From: Aureococcus anophagefferens
Lineage: Eukaryota; Sar; Pelagophyceae; Pelagomonadales; Pelagomonadaceae
Direction of reading: 5' to 3'
DNA: 64,000 nt
Assembly (NCBI RefSeq): GCF_000186865.1
Contig: NW_008705576.1
Location: 730,484-794,483, forward strand
In this document: piece by piece, positions 54,808 through 63,383 of the stretch
How the letters are laid out: each line of letters opens with the position of its first letter
How positions within the stretch are numbered: the stretch's first letter is position 1
Translations under genes and position numbers: made by a program
The notes under the pieces: generated by a model
Seen by the model: only the letters and a program-made list of their open reading frames with translations
What the model was told of the DNA's origin: nothing
Database searches by the model: none

Positions 54808-56471
54808 ATGGCGCTCCGGATCCTCGCCCTGGCCGCGGCGGCCGCCGCGGACTGGGCTGCGCCCAAGCAGTACTCGGTGTCGGTCCTCCTGGAGCTGCCC
54901 TACATCGATCTCGTGGAGCCCATCGAAGTCTACTATGACGAGGCTCAGGAGCTCCAGCGCATGGACTACTGGCACGGCGCCGACACCTACGTCTTCAACG
55001 CCACGGCGGGCGAGAACTCGACGTCGCACCAGATCGTGCCCACGTCCAAGGACGGCGCGACGTCCGCGGCGACGTGCTTCTCGATGACCGGGGAGGCGCC
55101 GCTGGCCTCCGTGTTTCCCAGCCTCGCCAAGTTCACGAAGGCCGACGGCACGAAGCAGATCCGCGGCGTTGAGGTCGACGCCTTCGAGCTCGTCCAGCCG
55201 GAGTTCGACCCGGCGAGCGGCATGATCGGTGCGTCTCCCTTCGCGTTTCGTTCCGGCGACGCGTCTCCTCAGGCAACTATTCCTTTTACGTGCGCCACGA
55301 CGACGGCGCGACGCCGGTGAGCTTCGAGTTCCTGGGCCACAACACGATCACGGGCGGCCACGTCGACGAGTGGGCCTTCGTCTACTCGGCCTACGCGCCG
55401 GGCCCCCAGAAGGCGGAGCTCTTCACGGCCCCGTGGGCGAAGATGACCTGCGCGGAGCTCGAGACCGACGACGACGACGGCCCGACGGTCGCCGACGACC
55501 ACTTCCTGGGCACGACGCCCCTCGACGACCTCGCGCTGCTCCACGCCGACGGCGGCGACGGCCGAAACGACGCGTTCAGAAGCTACGCCGACAAGTACGG
55601 CAAGACCCGCGGCGCCGACCGGTTCTCGCTCTTCCACCGCGCGCGCCGCTACGTCAACGCCGTGAACCGCAAGCACCTGAGCTACACCCTGGAGACGAAC
55701 CACCTCGCGGACTGGACCGCGGAGGAGAAGCGGGCGCTCCGGGGCCGGAAGCACACGCCCGCGGGCTTCTCGACGAAGGCGACGCGGTCCCACGAAGCCG
55801 CCGACGTCGGCGATCTCGGAGAAATCGACTGGCGGAACGAGGGCGCCGTGACGAAGGTCAAGGACCAGGGCTCGTGCGGGTCCTGCTGGTCCTACGGGAC
55901 GACGGGCGCCATCGAGGGCCAGCACTTCCTCAAACACGGCGCGCTCGTCGAGCTCAGTCAGCAGAATCTGATGGACTGCTCATGGCCCCAGGGGAACAAC
56001 GCCTGCGACGGCGGCCTGGACTCGAACGCCTACGACTGGATGCTCGAGGTCAACGGCGGCAAGGTCGCGGCCGCGGAGCCGTACGGCGGCTACAAGAACG
56101 CGGACGGCGCCTGCCACGCCGCCGACGGCTTCCACGCGAAGATCACGGGTTACGTGAACGTCACGGGCCTGCCGGCGTTTAACGACGCGCTCGCGAACGT
56201 CGGGCCGCTCTCCATCAGCATCGACGCGACGCCCGAGGACTTCTATTATTACAAGAGTGGCTTCTACTACAGCGACGACTGCAAGGGGGGCGTCGACGAC
56301 CTCGACCACACGGTGCTGGCCGTCGGCGTCAAGGTCCACGGCGACCAGCGCTACACGATCGTGAAGAATTCCTGGAGCACGCACTGGGGCGACGCGGGCT
56401 ACGTCTACATCTCCCAGAAGAACAACTGCTGCGGCGTCGCGACGGCCGCGACCTACCCCACCATCGCGTGA
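54808..56471 (+). CDS. Papain-like cysteine peptidase (C1A) with N-terminal extension, two exons, 539 aa
   Basis: Exons are 54808-55228 and 55273-56471 (44-bp GT-AG intron, phase 1). A short signal peptide (ALRILALAAAAAA) is followed by a ~210-residue beta-rich extension not found in ordinary cathepsins. The I29 propeptide comes next (about 245-300, including NRKHLSYTLETNHLADWT). The mature peptidase starts near residue 330: the catalytic Cys is in DQGSCGSCWSYG (~343), His in DLDHTVLAVG and Asn in VKNSWST. C-terminal NNCCGVATAATYP is typical of C1A ends. It is probably lysosomal/vacuolar or secreted. The role of the extension is unknown. Confidence 0.93.
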
Positions 56472-56527
56472 AGAAGGAGGCCCGTCCCGCCCCCGGCCCG
56501 GCGCGGCCGCTTAGAGCGGCTCCGTTC

Positions 56528-57874
56528 TTAAGGCAGGCCGGCGATGCCGTCGTCGTCGCTGTCCGGCTCGGGCTGCTTCCGCGGCCGCGGCGCCGGCCGC
56601 GTGCCCGGCGCGGCCCGGCGCTGGGCCTCCTTGAGGGCGGCGATCTTGTTCGCCGTGGCATGCGGGCGGTCGCCGCCGTAGCGCGCGTCCATGGCCTTCA
56701 TCCAGTCGTCCTGCTCCGTCTTCTCGCGCGCGGCGGCCGCCTCCTTGCGCCGCCGCGTCTCGGCCTCGCGCGCGTCGTTGCGCGCGACCTTGGCCCGCGC
56801 GGCGTCCGGGTGCTCCTCGGCGTCGCAGCGCGAGCAGGCGCAGAGCACGCCGTAGCGCGCGAGGAGCGCCGCGCGGCGGTCCGCGCGCGGCGCGGCGAGG
56901 TCGACGCCTTCGTAGGCGCGCGTCACGAATTCGCCGACGCCCAGGGGCCGCGTCGCGTGCCAGCGCTGCTCCGCCGAGCGGCCCGCGGAAGCCCGCGCCG
57001 TCGAGCACGCCTCCAGGTTCGCGTAGGACGCCGCCACGGACGGCGCGCACGAGTGCTCGAGGAGCGCGAAGTGCGGGTAGGCCCCGTAGGCCGCGAGCTC
57101 CCCGTCGTCGTCGTAGATGGGGAAGTGGGCGCAGCGGCCCACGACCAACAAGTCCACGATCTCCTCGCGGCGCGCCTGGGTCCACTGCTTCGTCGCCGCG
57201 AGGACGCGCGACTCCGAGAGCGCGGACGCCAACCGCCGGGCCCGGTCCGCGGGCCCGTCGCCGACGACCTCGTGCGTCGCCGCGACGCCGCGCACGTCGA
57301 CGCGGATGGACCGCTGCTCGCCCTCGTCCTCCGCGTCCCGCAGGTTCAACTTGCGGAAGACGCGCGACGCGAGCGCGCAGTCGACGAATTCTTCCTCGTC
57401 GCCGTCGAGCATGTCCAGGAGCTTCGGCAGGGTCTCGCACTCCTCGCGGTGGACGCGCCAGGCCGCCTTCTGGCAGGCCACGGTGCAGTAGCAGGCGCGC
57501 TTGCAGCGGCTGCAGCGCTTCGCGGACGCGAACGGCGCGAGGCAGTGCGCGCATCGCGACGTCTCCGCCGCGGGCGGCACGAAGGTCGCGAAGGGCTCCG
57601 TGCCCATGAGGAGCGCGCCCCGCTTCACGTCGAAGCCGCAGACGACGCGGTTCGTCGCCTCGGCGAGGTCCTCCTCGCGCTGCTTCGCCGTCTTCTGCCA
57701 GTTCGGGCCCTCCCAGGGCGTCTCCCGCTTGAGGCCGAAGCGCCAGAGCACGCGCGCCTGGCGCCCAAAGTAGGCCGACGCCTCCGCGTCGGGCATGGCC
57801 TTGCGGATCGCGCGCCGCTCCGCGAGGAACGCCTCGATGGCCTCCGTGTCCTCCTGCGCATCGTCCAGCCCCAT
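56528..57874 (-). CDS. SET and MYND domain (SMYD) methyltransferase-like protein, 448 aa
   Basis: The MYND zinc finger is at ~107-146 (CAHCLAPF, CSRCKRACYCTVACQKAAW, HREEC). The SET core follows with LLEHSCAPSVAASY (a variant of NHSCxPN), GVGEFVTRAYEG and the post-SET cysteines in YGVLCACSRCDAEE. The NHS Asn is replaced by Glu (EHSC), so catalytic competence is not certain. A long charged helix and a Pro/Arg-rich tail make up the C-terminus. SMYD proteins methylate histones or cytosolic proteins. Gene ends are 56 bp tail-to-tail from the papain gene. Confidence 0.88.
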   Translation of the reverse strand: MGLDDAQEDTEAIEAFLAERRAIRKAMPDAEASAYFGRQARVLWRFGLKRETPWEGPNWQKTAKQREEDLAEATNRVVCGFDVKRGALLMGTEPFATFVPPAAETSRCAHCLAPFASAKRCSRCKRACYCTVACQKAAWRVHREECETLPKLLDMLDGDEEEFVDCALASRVFRKLNLRDAEDEGEQRSIRVDVRGVAATHEVVGDGPADRARRLASALSESRVLAATKQWTQARREEIVDLLVVGRCAHFPIYDDDGELAAYGAYPHFALLEHSCAPSVAASYANLEACSTARASAGRSAEQRWHATRPLGVGEFVTRAYEGVDLAAPRADRRAALLARYGVLCACSRCDAEEHPDAARAKVARNDAREAETRRRKEAAAAREKTEQDDWMKAMDARYGGDRPHATANKIAALKEAQRRAAPGTRPAPRPRKQPEPDSDDDGIAGLP

Positions 57875-57980
57875 CGTGTCGAAAGGCGACTGGGTGGCTG
57901 CTCTCTCATCAGTCGTCGGGGAAACATGGGCTGCTCAAAAATCTTTCGCAGCTTTGTTGAACGCAATTACAATCGAGAGC
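57875..57980. promoter_or_regulatory. Divergent promoter (106 bp) with TTTGTTGAACG
   Basis: Head-to-head between the SMYD and DENN genes. GCAGCTTTGTTGAACGCAATTAC (about 57947-57969) contains the recurrent TTGTTGA motif, ~28 bp before the plus-strand ATG at 57981. The region is clearly AT-richer than the flanking exons. Confidence 0.4.
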
Positions 57981-60215
57981 ATGGACGACGTTCCGTCGAC
58001 GGCTCCGGTGGCAACAGCGACCAATCACGCTGCCCGCCAGCGGCGCAAGTCGCTCAAGCAGGAGGCGAAAGCGCTGCGCCGCGCGAGCCAGCTCTTTCGC
58101 AAAGCCGAGGCCACCATGGCCAGCGTCGAGGCCGCGGCAGCCTCCAGCGGCGCCGCCGCGCGGTCGCCCGCCACCTGCGCGCGCGCGGAGCGCAAGAGGA
58201 CGAAGAAGCCGAGCCGCTGGCAGCAGCCGCACGGGGACGACGACGACGCGCTCGACCGGGGCCTGGACCGGCTCCGGACGCGCGCGGCCGCCGACAGGGC
58301 GCACGTGCCGCCGGCGGAGCGCGTACGGCGCAAATCCATGCCCGGCGCCGCGGCCGCGGACGGAGCGGCCGCGCCGGCCGGCATCGACGAGGCGGCCGCG
58401 CTGCGCTCCGTCTGCGATCGCGTCGCCCGCCTGCCCAAGGGCGTCCCTCCGAGCCGCGCGGACGTCGTCGCGATGCGATTCCTCTGCGAGGCGCTCGACG
58501 ACGCCGCGGCCGCGGCGCGGGGGCCCGCGGAGCGGCCGCTGTCGCCGGCCGTCGAGAGGACGCCGGTCGCCTTCGCGGCGCGACCGCCGGTCGTCGCGTT
58601 CCGACCGCCGTCGCCGGTCGTGAGCTTCGAGGAGTCGTCGCCGCCGGCCGAGCGGCCGGCGCGGCCGAAGCGCTACTCCGTCGTCGCGTCGCGGCGGCCG
58701 GCGCCGCGGAGGCACCGCGAGTCCATCGCCGTCGCGCGCCTGAGCGACCTCGCCGGGGAGCCCGCGCGCGCGGCGCCGCTCGTCGCCGTCGCCGTCTACG
58801 GCCCGGCCTGCGCCGACGGCGTCCGCGTCGGCGAGCGCGTCGCCGGCGCCGCGGGCTACGCCGTCCGGCCCGTGGCCCTCGCGGAGGTCGCGACGGGCGC
58901 GGAGCTGCCGCCCTGGCCGGCGTTGCCGTCCTTCGCCTGCCCGGACGGCGTCGCGCTCGAGGTCCTCGGCGCCGCGGCCGCCGCGGACCGCGTCCGACGA
59001 CCGGGGACGTCCCACGTGGCGGTGCTCGGCGGCGACCCGCACCGCTATCTGACGGTCGTCGTCGCCCCCTGCTGCGTCCGCCTCGCGCGGCCGGGCGTCC
59101 TCGCGCGCCACATCCAGCTCGCGGCGTCCCGCGCCGGAACGGCCGCCGCGGCGCCGACGACGCCGTTCTCGCGCGCGGCGCCGCCGCCGCGGGCCCCCGC
59201 GGCGTCGTTCGAGCCGCTCGAGGGCGACGACGACCGCGCGCTGGACGCGGCCTTCTCGGAGCGCGGCCTCGCCGTCGTCGGTTCGCGCGCCTACGCCGCG
59301 CTGTCCGACGTCGAGAACTGCGGCGCCGCGCTCAAATTCCTCGCCGGCCTCGCGGCCCGCGACCGCGCCGCGGACGCGGCCTTCCTGGCGTCCGCGCACG
59401 ACGTCGACGACGTGCCCCGGTCGCTGGACGAGTTCCGGTCGCGGGACCGGTCCTTCGACGACCCGGCCTTCGGCGACCGCGTCCGCGACGCCGCGGCCGC
59501 GGTCGACGCGGCCGCGCCGCGGCCGCTCCGGGGCTGGGCCGTCGCGGCGACGCTGGCCCGGGTGCGACCGGCGCACGTCTTCGGCGCCGTCGTCAGCCTG
59601 CTGCGGGAGCGCAGCGTCTGCGTCGTCGCGGCCGACTCGGCGACGGCCGCGGCCGTGGCCTTTGGGCTCGCGAATCTCCTGGCGCCCCTCGCGTGGCAGG
59701 GCGCGCTGATCACGACGCTCCCCGGCGACGAGGTCGACCTGCTCGGCTCGCCCGTGCCCTTCATCGCGGGCATGACGGCGGCGACGGCGCGCCGCGCCGA
59801 AGTCGCGTACGCGGCCGCGGGCGACGAGGCCACGCTCCGCGAGCTCTCCGTGCTCGACGTCGAGGCGGGCGCCTACGTCCGCGGCGCCGGCGACGAGCGC
59901 CTCGCGCCGCCGCGGGCCCTCGTCGAGGCGCTCGCCGGCTCCTTCGCGCCCGACGCGGACGTCGTGGCCATGCTCGGCGACGATCCGGGGGACCGCGCGG
60001 CGCCGATCCGGGCCTACGTGGCGTCGCTGCTCGAGGACCTGCGCACGGACTGGAAGACGTACGGCGAGGAGAATTTGGAGACCGGCGACTTCGAGTTCGT
60101 GCCCGAGTTCTTCCTGGAGCCCGTCGAGGCGCGGCTCGCGCTCCAGCGCGCGATGGCCCACACGCAGATGGTCATCGGCCACGTCGACGCGCTCCGCGAG
60201 GCGGCGCGGAAATAA
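57981..60215 (+). CDS. DENN-domain protein (putative Rab GEF), 744 aa
   Basis: The first ~260 residues are disordered and basic. A upstream-DENN-like region starts near 265 (APLVAVAVYGPAC). The core DENN is recognisable from VVSLLRERSVCVVAADSATA (about 535), the hydrophobic ANLLAPLAWQGALITTLP, and LLGSPVPFIAGM, the classic DENN helix-strand-helix with an invariant-like PFI.G. The C-terminus (ARLALQRAMAHTQMVIGHVDALREAAR) resembles the d-DENN region. DENN proteins activate Rab GTPases in membrane traffic. No other domain was recognised; the Rab partner cannot be predicted. Confidence 0.85.
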   Translation: MDDVPSTAPVATATNHAARQRRKSLKQEAKALRRASQLFRKAEATMASVEAAAASSGAAARSPATCARAERKRTKKPSRWQQPHGDDDDALDRGLDRLRTRAAADRAHVPPAERVRRKSMPGAAAADGAAAPAGIDEAAALRSVCDRVARLPKGVPPSRADVVAMRFLCEALDDAAAAARGPAERPLSPAVERTPVAFAARPPVVAFRPPSPVVSFEESSPPAERPARPKRYSVVASRRPAPRRHRESIAVARLSDLAGEPARAAPLVAVAVYGPACADGVRVGERVAGAAGYAVRPVALAEVATGAELPPWPALPSFACPDGVALEVLGAAAAADRVRRPGTSHVAVLGGDPHRYLTVVVAPCCVRLARPGVLARHIQLAASRAGTAAAAPTTPFSRAAPPPRAPAASFEPLEGDDDRALDAAFSERGLAVVGSRAYAALSDVENCGAALKFLAGLAARDRAADAAFLASAHDVDDVPRSLDEFRSRDRSFDDPAFGDRVRDAAAAVDAAAPRPLRGWAVAATLARVRPAHVFGAVVSLLRERSVCVVAADSATAAAVAFGLANLLAPLAWQGALITTLPGDEVDLLGSPVPFIAGMTAATARRAEVAYAAAGDEATLRELSVLDVEAGAYVRGAGDERLAPPRALVEALAGSFAPDADVVAMLGDDPGDRAAPIRAYVASLLEDLRTDWKTYGEENLETGDFEFVPEFFLEPVEARLALQRAMAHTQMVIGHVDALREAARK

Positions 60216-60251
60216 AGGCATGTACAGGGCCGGTTAGCGCGCGTGTGCGGC

Positions 60252-61841
60252 CTATCGCCGCGCGTCGTGGGGGAACTCGTCCGCGGGCGAGCGGAAGGAG
60301 CGGAGGGGCGACGTCTGGAGGAGGTTGGACGCGCGGGACGTGTAGATGCAGGAGTAGTCGATGACCTGCTTCGCGAAGCGCGACGCCTGGTTGCCCGTGC
60401 GGAACATGGGCCCCCAGACGGGGTGGTACTCGGCGTGGTGCGCCTCGCGCGCGCGCCGGAGCGACGTCCGCGCGTCCGACTGGGCCTCCTCGAGCGCGTC
60501 CTTCTCCGCCGAGTCGAGGAAGTGCGTGCCGTCGCGGATCTGCGCGAGGCGCAGCGTCTGCACCGCGAGCTCCGCGGCCTCGCACGCCGTCTCCTCGGCG
60601 GCGACGCGGCTCCGCGCCGCCGAGTCGAGCGCGTCCACGGACAGCTCGTGCTCGAGCTCGGGCACGATCAGCGCCGTGCGCCATCCGAGCGACCGCTTCG
60701 ACCGCACGATGTCGCCGTACATGTGGTCGCCGACGTAGAGCACCTGCGACCCGGAGTCGATGCCGAGCATCTCGTGGAGCGCGCGCCACGTGCCCGACTG
60801 GAAGACCTTGCCCTCGCGCGCGAGGAACGCGTCGCCGCCGATCTCGTCGACGGGCTTGCCCACAAAGTTGTGGAGCGTGCCCATGTTCGACGTCGTGTCC
60901 ACCCGGAGCATGTCGCGGCGGCCGTCGCCGAGGAACGCCGGCTTCCCGCCGCCGACGACGATGACGTCGAACAGGTCCATCCAGCCCCGGTCGTCGACCG
61001 TCTTTCCCAGCAGGAAGTTCATGACGACGTTCGTGTAGTCGAAGAGCGAGTTCGTCAAAAGGAAGACCTTCTTGCCCGCGAGGCGGTACTGGTTCAGCAT
61101 GGGCACCAGGGAATCGTCGCGCAGGATGTAGCGCCCCGGGTCCTCGGCGACCTCGTCCTTGATGACGCCGTCGTGGTGGCACATGTCGACCGCGTGGCGC
61201 ACGTCTTTGAACGCCTGATAATAGGACACCGCCCGGAACTCGTCCCCGTCCATGACGTCGACGAGCTGCGCGTACAGCGACGCGTCCACGAGCTGGAACA
61301 GCGAATCCACGTTCACGAAGTCGTCGCCCACGAACGTGGGCGTCGCGTCGGCGACGCCGACGTACAACTTCTTCCGCTCGTCCGGCGAGAGCTCGCGCGT
61401 CCCGTGGAAGGCCACGCGCACGTACTTGTGCCGGTCCATCTTCAGGATGTTCCCATGCCGCTTGTCGATGACGAGCCCCCGCAGGTGCTGCTCCGGGTCG
61501 AAGGTGAAGCCGGCCACGGCCTCCTCGGGGTAGCCCATCTCGACCAGTTTCCGCTTCGCGCCCTCGAACGCGAGCATGTCGAAGTTGACGTTGTACTGGG
61601 CGAGCGTGTAGTCCATGTCGAAGCCCACGGCCTCGATGGCGCCCATGTTCAGCTCGCGGTTGCAGAAGACGCGCTGCGTGAAGTCGAACTCCGGCGTGCC
61701 GCTCAAATCGACCTCCGCCGTCATTTCCGCGACCATGGCGACGGGCGGCGCGGCCCGGCGCGGGGTGGCGGCGACCGGGGCCTTGGGCGCGAAGGCGCCG
61801 CAGCGCGTGGCCAAGGTGAAGAGGCAGAGGGCCGCGGCCAT
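60252..61841 (-). CDS. HAD-type 5'-nucleotidase (NT5C2-like), plastid-targeted, 529 aa
   Basis: The nucleophile motif DMDYTL at 75-80 is the HAD motif I, and the GDHMYGDI region near residue 375 is motif IV. RGLVIDKRHGNILKMDRHKYV is characteristic of the cytosolic purine 5'-nucleotidase family. The N-terminus ALCLFTLATRCGAFAPKAP is a signal peptide with AFAP, the heterokont plastid motif; an upstream in-frame ATG at 61865 is possible. The family hydrolyses IMP/GMP-type nucleotides in other eukaryotes; a plastid location would be unusual and is inferred from the leader only. The C-terminus ends FPHDARR. Confidence 0.88.
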   Translation of the reverse strand: MAAALCLFTLATRCGAFAPKAPVAATPRRAAPPVAMVAEMTAEVDLSGTPEFDFTQRVFCNRELNMGAIEAVGFDMDYTLAQYNVNFDMLAFEGAKRKLVEMGYPEEAVAGFTFDPEQHLRGLVIDKRHGNILKMDRHKYVRVAFHGTRELSPDERKKLYVGVADATPTFVGDDFVNVDSLFQLVDASLYAQLVDVMDGDEFRAVSYYQAFKDVRHAVDMCHHDGVIKDEVAEDPGRYILRDDSLVPMLNQYRLAGKKVFLLTNSLFDYTNVVMNFLLGKTVDDRGWMDLFDVIVVGGGKPAFLGDGRRDMLRVDTTSNMGTLHNFVGKPVDEIGGDAFLAREGKVFQSGTWRALHEMLGIDSGSQVLYVGDHMYGDIVRSKRSLGWRTALIVPELEHELSVDALDSAARSRVAAEETACEAAELAVQTLRLAQIRDGTHFLDSAEKDALEEAQSDARTSLRRAREAHHAEYHPVWGPMFRTGNQASRFAKQVIDYSCIYTSRASNLLQTSPLRSFRSPADEFPHDARR

Positions 61842-62056
61842 CGTGTCGAATCTACTGTCTAGCATACTCAACTCTTCAGGAGGCGGCTGGATGACATCAC
61901 GCGCGGCGAGGCGCGTGCTCGACGCCGTACGTGCCGTCCGCCACTCTGCACGTCCGACGACGACGACGACGCATAGGTTTAGACATCCGGGCCCGCCCGC
62001 TACCACGTCGCGGACAAAATCCCGGCGCCGCTTACGCCGCCGCGCGCGCGCGCGGC

Positions 62057-63266
62057 TCAGTTCTCGACCGTGTCGGGCCCGCCCTGGAGCAGCATGTCGA
62101 TGAGGCGGAGGACCTGCTTCTTGGAGAAGTACTTCTCGAAGTCGAGGAACTCGCGGTGCTTGTCGAGGAGGTTGTCGAGGACGGCGAGCGCGCACATGTC
62201 GTCGTCGATCTCCGCGACGACGGCGGCGAGCTCCTCGACCTCGGGGAAGGGGATGTCCTTGCGCAGCACGGTCTCCGCCGCGTCCTTGAACTCGAGGGCC
62301 AGGAGCGGCGGGTCGTAGCGGATGCCGACGCGGTGCGGCGTCCACGACGGCTCGGGGAGCTCCGCGTCCTTGAGGAGCGCGACCTCGTGGGCCTCGCGGA
62401 GCGCGTTGGCCTGCTCCACGTTCTTCTGGGCCGCCTCCTGGTTCGTGTCGAAGGAGTAGGACTGCATGCCCGCGCCCGGCAGCGACGGCCCGCCGCCGCC
62501 CGCGCCGTCGCCCTCCGTCGACGGCAGCGCGCACGAGTTGGGCTCCGTCATGACGCAGACCTGGGACGCGTCGCCCAGGGGCCACCAGGCCTCCATGGGC
62601 TCCTTGGACACCGTGAAGTTCTTGCCCGTCTTCTGCTCGTCGTTGAAGTCGAAGATGCCCCACCAGAAGTTGATCGCCGGGTTCAGGTTCGCGGCCGCCA
62701 TGCACTTCTCCTGGCCCGCGAAGCCGCCGGAGAAGGGCGTGAAGGCGATGCCGCTCGACAGCTCGATGACGGGCTCCGTCTGGGAGTAGAGGCTGAACTT
62801 GCAGTTCGTGCAGTCGCGGAGCCGGAGCTGCTTGCACGCGACGTAGAAGGTGCAGTCGGCGCACTCGCGGATGAAGACGGACTCACCGGACGCGCCGATC
62901 ATGATCTTGCACCTAGGGGCGGCGCGGCGCGGTCGGCGCGGCGCGGGAGAGCGGGCGCCGCGGGGCTCGCTCGCGGCACGCGTCCACTTGCACCATGTCC
63001 GTCGCGTCGCAGACCGCGGCCTCGCAGCCCACCAAATCGCGGATGTCGAAGGCCTGGCCGTCGACGTCGCCGGGCTTCTTCGGCGCGAAGGTGTGGTTCT
63101 CTTTCTCGTAGAACGTGTACTGCGTCAGCATCTCGTGCTTGCGCCACTCCTTCTTCGTGTGGAAGACGGTGCCATCCGTGCCTACGCTTCTTTTCTTCTG
63201 AGCTGGGGACTGGTAGGCGCGTCGACGGGACGCGGCGGCGGCGCAGGTGTAGGTCTTGCCGCTCAT
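62057..63266 (-). CDS. RP2/tubulin cofactor C-like protein, two exons, 383 aa
   Basis: Exons are 63266-62971 and 62912-62057 with a 58-bp GC-AG intron (phase 2). The TBCC/C-CAP beta-helix is visible as repeated short strands: AFDIRDLVGCEAAVCDATD, MVQVDACREC, KIMIGASGESVFIRECADC, TFYVACKQLRLRDC, KFSLYSQTEPVIE. These match XRP2, the GAP for ARL3 in ciliary membrane traffic, with the same strand order. The functional Arg (QLRLRDC) fits RP2's arginine finger region. The C-terminus is helical. An internal 43-bp intron near 63180 is possible but not decided. The N-terminus lacks an obvious Met-Gly myristoylation site. Confidence 0.85.
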
Positions 63267-63383
63267 GGTCGCGCCGAAGCCAATGGAGGCTGCCCCGTTT
63301 GAACGGTCGATGCTGGGTGCACCACGGCGGCATCTCCAACCTCTCGACTCCCGGAGCTTCTAGCGCGCGGGGGGGGGGCAGCC
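63267..63383. promoter_or_regulatory. Divergent promoter between the RP2-like and PG-rich genes
   Basis: A 117-bp region between two divergent starts. It ends in a poly-G run (about 63369-63379). No other element was recognised. Confidence 0.3.

Noticed and set aside
56468..60364. A 1298-aa plus-strand ORF antisense to the SMYD gene and across the DENN gene
   Set aside because: It is a low-complexity Arg/Gly/Ala shadow; the DENN signature and the SMYD zinc finger lie in other frames.
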